From DASXBJ01 sp036491755 (GTDB lineage Bacteria > Chloroflexota > Dormibacteria > Dormibacterales > Dormibacteraceae), in contig DASXBJ010000114.1 in assembly GCA_036491755.1 (NCBI GenBank), forward strand, positions 1 through 23,237: 23,237 bases of DNA, in the 5' to 3' direction. This document shows, piece by piece, positions 1 through 8,946 of this stretch. Each line of letters begins with the position of its first letter. The stretch's first letter is position 1. The position numbers were made by a program, and so were the translations under genes. Under the pieces are notes generated by a model. The model did no database searches and was not told the DNA's origin. It saw nothing but the letters and a program-made list of their open reading frames with translations.

Positions 1-113
1 GCACCACGGCAGCTCCGGGTGACCACCGAACGCCGCGTACCAGGGTTGTGGGGCCAGGTCTCGGTGCTCGCGATCGGGCGCCGCTGAAACCACGCTCTCA
101 CTTTGTGGAACGG

Positions 114-190
114 TGGTGGGCGGTGATGGACTTGAACCAACGGCCTCCTCGGTGTAAGCGAGGCGCTCTAGCCAGCTGAGCTAACCGCCC
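114..190 (-). tRNA. trnV: tRNA-Val (anticodon UAC), CCA end encoded
   Basis: Read on the minus strand this folds into a complete cloverleaf of 77 nt including CCA. The 7-bp acceptor stem begins GGGCGGT and closes with ACCGCCC, followed by discriminator A and a genomically encoded CCA. The anticodon stem is CCTCG/CGAGG around the loop CTTACAC, which gives anticodon UAC and reads the GUA valine codon. The T-loop is TTCAAGT. The T-stem GTTGG/CCATC has one U:U mismatch at 50:64. The gene starts 18 nt after the stop codon of the S41 protease gene, so it is either cotranscribed with it or driven by a promoter overlapping that stop. Confidence 0.95.
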
Positions 191-205
191 GTTAGCGCGG
201 AAGTC

Positions 206-211
206 AGTCTA
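206..211 (-). promoter_or_regulatory. Possible -10 element for tRNA-Val, overlapping the S41 stop codon
   Basis: The minus strand reads TAGACT, whose first three bases are the TAG stop of the protease gene. A start site 6-7 nt downstream would leave about 8 nt before the mature tRNA 5' end, as expected for a tRNA promoter. No -35 match is visible at 17-18 nt. This is a weak, motif-level call. Confidence 0.25.
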
Positions 212-1417
212 CCCAGGCGGGAGGAATCCCAGCGCCGCATTCAGCTGCGTGTCCTTGGCGTAACCGGCCGAGAGCTGCGTCACGTCGAACTCGTCGGTCG
301 GGGTGGCCAGGGTGATGGCCAGGTCGGGCGTCAGGCCCTTGTGGTCGATCGTCTGCCCGTTGGGCAGGAACCACCGCTCCACCGTCAGATGGATGTCCGC
401 CCCGTCACTCAGCACGAAGTCCTGCTGCACCGAACCCTTGCCAAAAGTCACCGTCCCAACCAGCTTGGCGCGCTGGTGTACCTGCAGCGACCCGGAGACG
501 ATCTCGGAGGCCGATGCGCTGTTGGCGTCGACCAGCACGACCAGCGGCTCAGTCGGCGCCTTGTGCACCGAGCCCACGGTGTGCTTGTCCACGACCCCGC
601 CCCGGCCATGCGTCTCAAACGTTTCCCCACTCGTCACGAACTGGGTGATCACGTCATCGGCCGCGGAGGTGAAGCCTCCGGGGTTGCCGCGGAGGTCGAG
701 CACGATCCCCGTGGTGCCGGCCAGTCCGGTCGTCAGCGCGCTGGCAAACTCACTCGACGTCTGGGAGCCGAACTGGTAGATCCGGATGTACAGCACGTGG
801 CCGGCGATCATGGCGGACCGCACGGTCGGGAGCTGAATCTCGGCACGAGTGATGGTGAATGTCAACGTCTGGGTGCCCCGGAGAATCGTCATCGTCACTT
901 TGGTCCCATCAGCCCCCTGGATCAGCGCGGTCGCCTGATCGGACGTGATGGCCTTGAGGTCCTTGGTGCCCACTGCTGTGATCTGATCGCCTTTCTGAAG
1001 GCCCGCGGTCGCCGCGGGCGACCCCGGCACGGTGGCTGTGATGACGGGGTAGCCCGTGCCAAAGCTGAGATAGATGCCGATTCCCGAATACTTGCCCTGG
1101 TAGCTCTGCTGCAAACGCTTGTAGGCCGCGGGGTCGTAGTACGCGGTGAAGGGATCTCCGGCCGCATTGATGGCGTTCACCATTCCCTGCACCGACCCGT
1201 GCGACAGCTTGCTCGTGTCGATGTTGCTGTTCACGTACTGGGCCTCGATCAACCGCGCGGCCTCCTGGGCCTCGGTGAGGCTGATGCTGCCGACCGCGCG
1301 CTGCCCGATGTAGGGCATGTACTCGGGATATGCCTGGTCCGCGTAAATGCCCGCCACGAAGCCGGCGACCAGGATGAGGAGGACGCCGCCACCCCGCAGC
1401 GCGGCGCGGCGATTCAT
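209..1417 (-). CDS. ctpA: S41 family C-terminal processing peptidase (CtpA/CtpB-like)
   Basis: A 402-residue membrane-anchored or secreted serine protease that trims C-termini of exported proteins. Residues about 8-26 form one hydrophobic signal anchor. A PDZ domain covers roughly 105-190 and contains the carboxylate-binding stretch SGIGIYL. The S41 catalytic domain follows, with the conserved DLRGNPGG at 241-248. The expected Ser-Lys pair is Ser302 in NSASASEI and Lys327 in FGKGSVQ; their spacing of 25 matches the family. The gene lies 32 nt after the M23 peptidase gene, and CtpA genes are often found near EnvC/M23-type hydrolases. The substrate here is unknown; cell-wall hydrolases are a reasonable guess. 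The ATG start is preceded by no Shine-Dalgarno sequence but by TAGTCT exactly 6 nt upstream, suggesting a leaderless transcript. Confidence 0.95.
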   Translation of the reverse strand: MNRRAALRGGGVLLILVAGFVAGIYADQAYPEYMPYIGQRAVGSISLTEAQEAARLIEAQYVNSNIDTSKLSHGSVQGMVNAINAAGDPFTAYYDPAAYKRLQQSYQGKYSGIGIYLSFGTGYPVITATVPGSPAATAGLQKGDQITAVGTKDLKAITSDQATALIQGADGTKVTMTILRGTQTLTFTITRAEIQLPTVRSAMIAGHVLYIRIYQFGSQTSSEFASALTTGLAGTTGIVLDLRGNPGGFTSAADDVITQFVTSGETFETHGRGGVVDKHTVGSVHKAPTEPLVVLVDANSASASEIVSGSLQVHQRAKLVGTVTFGKGSVQQDFVLSDGADIHLTVERWFLPNGQTIDHKGLTPDLAITLATPTDEFDVTQLSAGYAKDTQLNAALGFLPPG

Positions 1418-1423
1418 TTCAGC

Positions 1424-1429
1424 AGACTA
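1424..1429 (-). promoter_or_regulatory. Putative leaderless -10 element of the S41 protease gene
   Basis: The minus strand reads TAGTCT, then GCTGAA, then the ATG. This TAnnnT-N6-start layout puts the transcription start at or next to the start codon. The same geometry occurs in front of hpf, comF and the alpha/beta hydrolase gene. No -35 box is evident. Confidence 0.4.
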
Positions 1430-1449
1430 GCGAAATGTTGCCGGCCACC

Positions 1450-2682
1450 TCAGCATCCGAGCCAGATGCAGGGATCCTTGTATACGCCGTTGACCCTGAT
1501 CTCGAAATGCAGATGCGGGCCTGTCGACCAACCGGTCGAGCCTTCGAAAGCAACGGTCGTGCCGCGTGCCACGACCTGCCCGGACGACAGGCCAGGCGCG
1601 TAGGCCGACAGGTGTCCGTAGTAAGTCGAGTAGCCGTTCCCGTTGATCATCACGAGCAGGTTGCCGTATCCGATGCTGCCCGGGTACAGATATGCCACAC
1701 CGGTGTCCGCGGCCACGAGCTGCGTCCCGTACGGTCCCGCGATGTCGATGCCGGTGTGAATCTTGTGCGGCCACGGGCAGTTCGGGTCGTAGACCTCGAG
1801 GTAGAAGCTGGAGCAGCCGAAGCCCTGGCTGATGCAGTCGTGCCCACATGCGGGCTCAGGCCATTCGAACACGCCAGAGCCGCCTCCCGCCTTCGCGGCC
1901 GCCGCCTGGTACTGCTGCGCTTCCTGCGCCACCAGCGCATCGATCGCGGCGCGCTCTGCCTGTACCTGCGCGTACTGCACCGAAAGCTGCGCCTCCAGCT
2001 TCTGCTCGAACGCCAGGGCGGCCGCTTGCGCGTCAAGGTTCTTCTTCATGTCCGCCTCGGTCGCCTGCTGCTGCTGGAGTAAGGCGGTCACCTGGGCGTG
2101 CTGGACTCCCAGTTCATCGTTGGCGATCGTGACCTGTGCGTGCTCGTCCTGCAGGTCGGTCAGCAGCTGCTTGTCCGAGGCAGCGATCTGCTGCGCCCCG
2201 ATCATGCGATTCATCATCTGGTTGAAGTTCTTTGACGTGAGCACGAGCTCGAGGTAGTTCACCGAACCGTGGCCGTCCACGTACCGCAGACGTTGGTTCA
2301 AGAGCTGGTCGCGCACGCTCACAGTGGCCTCCAGGCGCGTCACGCTGGCCTGGCCAAATCGGATCTTGCGGTTCAGATCATCGATCGTCACCTGGGTCTG
2401 CGCGATCAGGGCCTGCTGCGCGGCGATCTGGTTCTTCAGGCTGTTGATGAAGGAGTCGATCGCGTTGATCTGCGCCGTCGCGTTGTTGATCTGGGTCTGA
2501 ATGTTCTGCAGCTGGTACTCGTTGTTGACCTGCTGCCCGATGCCGTTGTTGTAGGCCACGCACGCCTGGTAGACCGCCGGCGGATCGCCCGAATAGCAGT
2601 AAAGCGCGGAAACCGTCTTGGTCGCCTGGGGCACCCACAGCATCACAGCGAGAAGAGCCGCCATCGTCAATCGAGCTCGCAC
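1450..2682 (-). CDS. M23 (LytM) family peptidase with long coiled coil, FtsEX partner
   Basis: About 410 residues: a signal peptide, a long Gln/Ala-rich coiled coil at about 49-264, a short glycine linker, and a C-terminal M23 zinc peptidase domain. The zinc ligands appear intact: HTGID gives His309 and Asp313, and HLHFE gives His390 and His392; a further catalytic-type His is at 357 (YGH). The M23 domain carries extra cysteines (CGHDC, FGC, NC, and two near the C-terminus) that suggest disulphides outside the cell. The layout matches EnvC/RipC/PcsB-type hydrolases controlled by FtsEX. I chose the GTG at 2682, 1 nt after the ftsX stop, because AGGG lies at a suitable distance and a signal peptide follows directly. 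An ATG at 2697 overlapping ftsX by 14 nt is the alternative. Confidence 0.9.
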   Translation of the reverse strand: MRARLTMAALLAVMLWVPQATKTVSALYCYSGDPPAVYQACVAYNNGIGQQVNNEYQLQNIQTQINNATAQINAIDSFINSLKNQIAAQQALIAQTQVTIDDLNRKIRFGQASVTRLEATVSVRDQLLNQRLRYVDGHGSVNYLELVLTSKNFNQMMNRMIGAQQIAASDKQLLTDLQDEHAQVTIANDELGVQHAQVTALLQQQQATEADMKKNLDAQAAALAFEQKLEAQLSVQYAQVQAERAAIDALVAQEAQQYQAAAAKAGGGSGVFEWPEPACGHDCISQGFGCSSFYLEVYDPNCPWPHKIHTGIDIAGPYGTQLVAADTGVAYLYPGSIGYGNLLVMINGNGYSTYYGHLSAYAPGLSSGQVVARGTTVAFEGSTGWSTGPHLHFEIRVNGVYKDPCIWLGC

Positions 2683-2683
2683 G

Positions 2684-3574
2684 TCAGACCCTGACATAGC
2701 GGCGAACGCCGATGTAGCTGCCCAGCGCGCCCAAAAGCGCGCCGCCGAGAAGCAGGTCACGGGCCAGGCTCGACACGAAAGCCGGGTCGTAGGACAGGGG
2801 TATGAACGCTATGTCAGCGCGGAATCGGTCAACGGCCGGCTGGTACGCGATGACCAGCAGCATCAGAGCGATCGACGCCGCGATGAGGCCGGTCATGATG
2901 CCCTCGAGGATGAACGGCCCCCGGACGAACCATTCCGTGGCGCCCACGAGCTTCATCACCTCGATCTCCTTGCGGCGGTGATACACCGCTGTGCGGATGG
3001 TGTTCATCACGATCACCACCGAGACGACGACCAGGATTGCCATCAAGCCGACGCCTGCGTAGCCGAGCCACTGTGACAGCTGCAGCATCCGGTTGACGAA
3101 GTCGCCCTGGTAATTGGTCGGATCGGCCGGGTCGACGCCGGGCCAGGTGCGAGCGAGTGAGTCGATCGCCACGACGTCGGTGAGCTTGCCGACATGCACG
3201 TCGAGCTTCGCGTCGAGCGGGTTGCCGTCGATCTGCTGCGCGAGCACGACGTTGTTGGGGTCGGCGCGGAACTGCGCCAGCGCCTGGTCCTTCGTGACGA
3301 ACTGGACGCTCGACACGCGCGGGTCGGTTGCCAGCTGCTGCTGGAAGTCATAGATGCTCTGCAGCGGGGTGTCGTCGGCCACGTTGATCGAGATCTCGCT
3401 CACCCTCGCGCGGAAGCCGTCAAGGACCTGCGAGAACGCGTGCCCGATCAAGAGGTTGACACCGGCCAGGACGAGGATCAGCGTGATCGAAAGCACGGCG
3501 GCCAGGCTCACGGCCAGGTTCCGCCAGAAGCTCTGCCAGGCGCTACTGAGCGCGAACTTGAGCTTTCTCAACAT
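2684..3574 (-). CDS. ftsX: Cell division protein FtsX
   Basis: A 296-residue membrane subunit of the FtsEX complex, an ABC-type system that does not transport but transmits ATP hydrolysis to peptidoglycan hydrolases at the septum. The topology is the family's: a cytoplasmic N-terminus, TM1 at about 18-40, a large extracytoplasmic domain at about 45-170, then TM2 at about 174-196, TM3 at about 222-243 and TM4 at about 268-288. The sequence MKLVGATEWFVRGPF before TM3 is the typical coupling segment. The start overlaps the end of ftsE by 32 nt, indicating translational coupling. The extracytoplasmic loop is the expected docking site for the coiled coil of the M23 protein encoded immediately downstream. 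Confidence 0.95.
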   Translation of the reverse strand: MLRKLKFALSSAWQSFWRNLAVSLAAVLSITLILVLAGVNLLIGHAFSQVLDGFRARVSEISINVADDTPLQSIYDFQQQLATDPRVSSVQFVTKDQALAQFRADPNNVVLAQQIDGNPLDAKLDVHVGKLTDVVAIDSLARTWPGVDPADPTNYQGDFVNRMLQLSQWLGYAGVGLMAILVVVSVVIVMNTIRTAVYHRRKEIEVMKLVGATEWFVRGPFILEGIMTGLIAASIALMLLVIAYQPAVDRFRADIAFIPLSYDPAFVSSLARDLLLGGALLGALGSYIGVRRYVRV

Positions 3575-4286
3575 CTTCGTGGTACCTCGCTGAGCGGTCG
3601 TCCCTTGCGATCTGGCCGGCCTCGATCGCGATGACGCGGCGGCGCAGCAAATCGACGATCTCGCGGTTGTGGGTCGCCATCACCACGGTGGCGCCCCGGG
3701 CGTTGATGCGTAGGAAAAGCTGCATGATCTCCCAGGCGGTCGCTGGGTCGAGGTTGCCGGTGGGCTCGTCGGCGATGATGAAACGCGGGGCGTGCACGAG
3801 CGCGCGAGCGATCGCCACGCGTTGCTGCTCCCCACCGGAGAGATGCGACGGGTACGTTTGCTCCTTGCCGGCCAGCCCCACCGTATCGAGCGCCTCTCCG
3901 ACCCGCGAATGGACGGAGTGATCGGCCTCGCCGAGCACGCGCAGGGCGAAGGCGACGTTTTCGTACACCGTGAGGTTCGGCAGCAGCTTGAAGTCCTGGA
4001 ACACGAGGCCGACCTTGCGCCTGTAGTACGGCAGCCTTCCGCGCCTCATGCGGCCGAGCTCGACGCCGTCGACGAAGATCTTGCCTTTGGTCGGCTTCTC
4101 CTCTCGGATCAGCAGGCGGACGAGGGTGGACTTGCCCGCACCGGACGGTCCCACGAGGAACAGGAAGTCGCCTTCCGGCACCACGAGGTTGACGTCGCGG
4201 AGGGCTTCGGTACCAGTCGGGTACTTCTTCCAGACATGCTGGAAGCTGATGACTGGCCTGGTATCAAAATCCGGTGTTAGAACCAT
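3543..4286 (-). CDS. ftsE: Cell division ATP-binding protein FtsE
   Basis: A 247-residue ABC ATPase that energises FtsX. All motifs are present: Walker A GPSGAGKS at 46-53, Q-loop Gln97, signature LSGGEQQ at 149-155, Walker B ending in ADEPTGNLD (Asp173, Glu174), and the switch His196. The frame remains open upstream of 4286, but ATG 4286 is the only start giving the family's usual N-terminus (VISFQHVWKKYPTG), and no alternative start codon lies closely upstream. A promoter with TATACT lies about 60 nt upstream, so ftsE probably heads its own transcript through ftsX, the M23 gene and possibly the S41 gene. Shine-Dalgarno complementarity is weak (AAGAGA). Confidence 0.95.
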   Translation of the reverse strand: MVLTPDFDTRPVISFQHVWKKYPTGTEALRDVNLVVPEGDFLFLVGPSGAGKSTLVRLLIREEKPTKGKIFVDGVELGRMRRGRLPYYRRKVGLVFQDFKLLPNLTVYENVAFALRVLGEADHSVHSRVGEALDTVGLAGKEQTYPSHLSGGEQQRVAIARALVHAPRFIIADEPTGNLDPATAWEIMQLFLRINARGATVVMATHNREIVDLLRRRVIAIEAGQIARDDRSARYHEDVEKAQVRAQ

Positions 4287-4346
4287 AAGCTGAGTCTCTT
4301 GCTGTGACGTTCCGCGCCGGCGGGCGCGCGTGGCTGAGTCGGGCGC

Positions 4347-4375
4347 AGTATACCCGATGCCGCCGCCTGCTCCAA
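4347..4375 (-). promoter_or_regulatory. Putative sigma-70-type promoter of the ftsEX operon
   Basis: On the minus strand, TTGGAG (4370-4375) and TATACT (4347-4352) are separated by exactly 17 nt. The -10 box matches five of six consensus bases; the -35 box matches three of six. It lies in the 143-nt gap between prfB and ftsE, giving a 5' leader of about 50-55 nt. Confidence 0.5.
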
Positions 4376-4409
4376 CCCCTTCCCAGAGAGCCAACCGGGG
4401 TATCTAACG

Positions 4410-4427
4410 AGGACTCGATCGAGTCCT
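4410..4427 (-). terminator. Perfect 18-nt palindrome just after prfB, possible terminator
   Basis: The sequence AGGACTCGATCGAGTCCT is a perfect inverted repeat beginning 2 nt past the prfB stop; it forms a 7-bp stem with a GATC loop. It sits between prfB and the ftsE promoter, the correct place for a transcript end. It has no U-tract, so intrinsic termination is doubtful; RNA 3'-end protection or a protein-binding site are alternatives. Confidence 0.4.
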
Positions 4428-4429
4428 TG

Positions 4430-5540
4430 CTAGGCGGCTGCTCCGTTCTTGCCGAGCCTCCACCGCAGCCAGCTTTCGATGAATGGATCGAGATCGCCGT
4501 CGAGCACTGACTGGGCGTTCCCGATCTCCAGGCCCGTCCTGACGTCCTTGACGAGCGTGTACGGCTGAAGCACGTAGTTGCGGATCTGGGAGCCAAACTC
4601 GGCCGGCATCACCTGGCCGCGTATCTGGTCGAGGTGAGCTGCGGCCTCCTGCTGCTGCCGTTGGAAGAGGCGGGCCTTCAACACCTTCATCGCCATCTCG
4701 CGATTCTTCATCTGCGAACGCTCGTTCTGGCAGGTGACGACGATGCCCGTCGGCAGGTGCGTGATCCGGATCGCCGAGTCGGTCTTGTTGACGTGCTGGC
4801 CGCCCGCCCCGGTGGACCGGTATGTGTCGATGCGGAGATCTCCGGGGTTGATCACGACCGCGGCCTCGTCGGACTGCTCCAGCTCCGGCATCACCTCGAC
4901 CAGCGCGAATGAGGTGTGGCGGCGGTGGTTCTGGTCGAAAGGCGAGATGCGCACCAGGCGGTGCACGCCGTGCTCCGAGCGCAGCAGTCCGTACGCGCGC
5001 GGCCCACGCACGATGAACGTGGCGCTCTTCAAGCCGGCCTCCTCACCGGGCGAGGTGTCGAGGATCTCAGTCTCGAAGCGTTTGCGCTCCGCCCACTTGA
5101 GATACATGCGCATCAGCATCTCCACCCAGTCCTGGGCCTCCACCCCACCCTGGCCAACCGAAAGGGTGATCACGGCGTTGTTCGTGGCGTACGGATCGGT
5201 GAACAGCAGGTCCAGCTCGCGGGCGCGCAGCTCCTGGGCGATCGAGGCGCGCTCCTGTGCGACCTGGTCCTGGAGCTCGGAGTCGCCCGAGGCCAGCTCG
5301 TCGAGCTCGATGAGGTCCCTCGCCCGCTTCTCCAACCGCTCCCACGTGCCCAACAGCTGCCGGAGCTCCGCAGACTCGCGCGCCATCTGGCCAGCGTGAT
5401 TGGGATCGTCCCAGACTCCGGGCTTGACCAGCTCGGCGTCTAGCTCATCGGCTCGCTTGGCTTTCGCCGGCAGGTCAAAGGTGCTCCTTGAGCTGAAGGA
5501 TCCGTTGCAAAAGCTCTTTGGGGTCCAGCTCAGCGTCCAT
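4430..5540 (-). CDS. prfB: Peptide chain release factor 2 (RF2), made by programmed +1 frameshift
   Basis: A class I release factor of 369 residues after frameshifting; it reads UGA and UAA. The GGQ peptidyl-hydrolysis motif lies at about 246-248 and the SPF stop-codon recognition tripeptide at about 199-201, which identifies RF2 rather than RF1. The gene begins at ATG 5540 behind GGAG and runs 21 codons to an in-frame UGA at 5475-5477. Slipping forward one base at CTT-TGA-C continues as DLPAKAKRADEL into the main frame, which would otherwise appear to begin only at ATG 5386. The 1111-nt length (370 codons plus one base) fits exactly. Starting at 5386 would lose about 51 N-terminal residues of a conserved helical domain. 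Confidence 0.96.
5474..5489 (-). promoter_or_regulatory. prfB programmed frameshift signal
   Basis: The minus strand reads AAGGAG-CAC-CTT-TGA-C. The internal Shine-Dalgarno-like AGGAG lies 3 nt before the slippery CUU, followed by the UGA stop and a C. This is the same arrangement and spacing known from E. coli prfB, where low RF2 slows termination at UGA and promotes the shift, giving autoregulation of RF2. Confidence 0.95.
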
Positions 5541-5650
5541 TACTTCTCCAGATATTCAAGGCGTGGCATGGATGGGCCGGCTCTGCCGGGCCATGACTTC
5601 GCGTCCAACATTCAATCCGAGACGTGGCCTGGAGAGGGGGTTTCCCGCAA

Positions 5651-5667
5651 GGGGGACGCAGTCCCCC
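5651..5667 (-). terminator. Hairpin downstream of secA
   Basis: A 7-bp G/C-rich inverted repeat (GGGGGAC, loop TGC, GTCCCCC) begins 7 nt after the secA stop on the minus strand. It has no T-tract, so it is either a factor-dependent terminator or a 3'-end stabiliser. The rest of the 133-nt gap to prfB holds a second GC-rich inverted repeat near 5575-5592 and the prfB ribosome-binding site. Confidence 0.35.
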
Positions 5668-5673
5668 ATGCGC

Positions 5674-8301
<2,628 letters not shown>

Positions 8302-8342
8302 CGGTCTTAGATCAGGTTACCCGGCCAGGCCGAACTTCGAAC

Positions 8343-8891
8343 CTAGGGTACGACTGGCTCGATCACGGCCACCGAGCCGTCCGCGCGCTTGACTGCGATC
8401 TGCATCACACCGGTGTCCTCTTCGAGGAAGACCAGGAACGTCTGGCTGTCCGCCTCGAGCTCCGAGACTGCATCGGAGATCGTCATCGGAAGGACCTTCA
8501 ACCTGATCCGCTCCGGCTCTTCGGGGCGCGGCTCGCCGTCGGCGTCCGGCTCGGGCGCCCGAATCGGGGACTCCGGCTGCTTGCGGTGGGTGACCTTCTC
8601 CTTGTGCTTGACCACCTGCCGGTCGATCTTGTCCAGCGCCAGGTCCAGGGCCGATTGCGCGTCGGCGCCCCGCTCGTGGGCGGACAGGACGGGCGAGCGC
8701 TTCCCGTCGAGGTGGACGTTGATGCGGCACACCGTGGTCGAGAGGCCGCTGCGCTTGCGCTCCTCCGAGAAATCCACCTCGGCCTCCGCCACCTTGCTGA
8801 AGTGGCGCGCCAGCCGCTCCAGCTTCAGATGCACGTTGTCGCGCACCTCCTGCCCCAGACCGTTGGTACGGTCGTGCAGGACGACCTTCAC
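8343..8891 (-). CDS. hpf: Long-form ribosome hibernation promoting factor
   Basis: A 182-residue protein that dimerises and joins two 70S ribosomes into inactive 100S particles in resting cells. The N-terminal domain (about 1-105) is the S30AE/YfiA fold with an EVDFSEERKR stretch. A charged proline-rich linker (about 106-130) leads to the C-terminal dimerisation domain (about 131-182) with FLVFLEEDTG and a terminal AVIEPV. The full two-domain length marks the long form, not the short E. coli HPF. It starts with GTG 8891; TATACT lies exactly 6 nt upstream and there is no Shine-Dalgarno sequence, so the transcript is probably leaderless. It has secA downstream. Confidence 0.95.
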   Translation of the reverse strand: MKVVLHDRTNGLGQEVRDNVHLKLERLARHFSKVAEAEVDFSEERKRSGLSTTVCRINVHLDGKRSPVLSAHERGADAQSALDLALDKIDRQVVKHKEKVTHRKQPESPIRAPEPDADGEPRPEEPERIRLKVLPMTISDAVSELEADSQTFLVFLEEDTGVMQIAVKRADGSVAVIEPVVP

Positions 8892-8897
8892 AACCTG

Positions 8898-8903
8898 AGT
8901 ATA
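8898..8903 (-). promoter_or_regulatory. Putative leaderless -10 element of hpf
   Basis: The minus strand reads TATACT, then CAGGTT, then GTG. The box matches five of six consensus bases, and a start 6-7 nt downstream falls on the first base of the start codon. The -35 position is GC-rich with no match; it is occupied by a hairpin. Confidence 0.5.
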
Positions 8904-8905
8904 GA

Positions 8906-8931
8906 AGCGTCCCGGCTCGCCCGGCGACGCT
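8906..8931 (-). terminator. Hairpin between the stand-alone cpaF and hpf
   Basis: An inverted repeat with outer arms AGCGTC/GACGCT and inner arms CCGG/CCGG around GCGAG, with one bulged G, occupies most of the 55-nt gap. It begins 15 nt after the cpaF stop and ends 2 nt before the hpf -10 box. It may end the upstream transcript, or occlude or regulate hpf initiation. Confidence 0.4.
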
Positions 8932-8946
8932 CTTGAAGACCCGTTT

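Noticed and set aside
1..113. Possible gene ends in the first 113 bases
   Set aside because: A plus-strand frame ends at TGA near 85-87 and a minus-strand frame stays open to the edge. Neither shows a recognisable motif and both are too short to judge, so no gene was called.
341..1603. Open frame of 420 codons on the plus strand opposite the S41 and M23 genes
   Set aside because: It runs across two clear minus-strand genes, and its composition (Arg, His, Asp, Val, Leu) is that of an antisense shadow. The same holds for plus-strand frames at 13477-14589 and 20411-21430 and the out-of-frame one at 18305-19699.
2683..2760. N-terminal extension of the M23 peptidase to ATG 2760
   Set aside because: This part lies within ftsX, would precede the signal peptide by 26 residues and contains no family similarity; GTG 2682 or ATG 2697 fits better.
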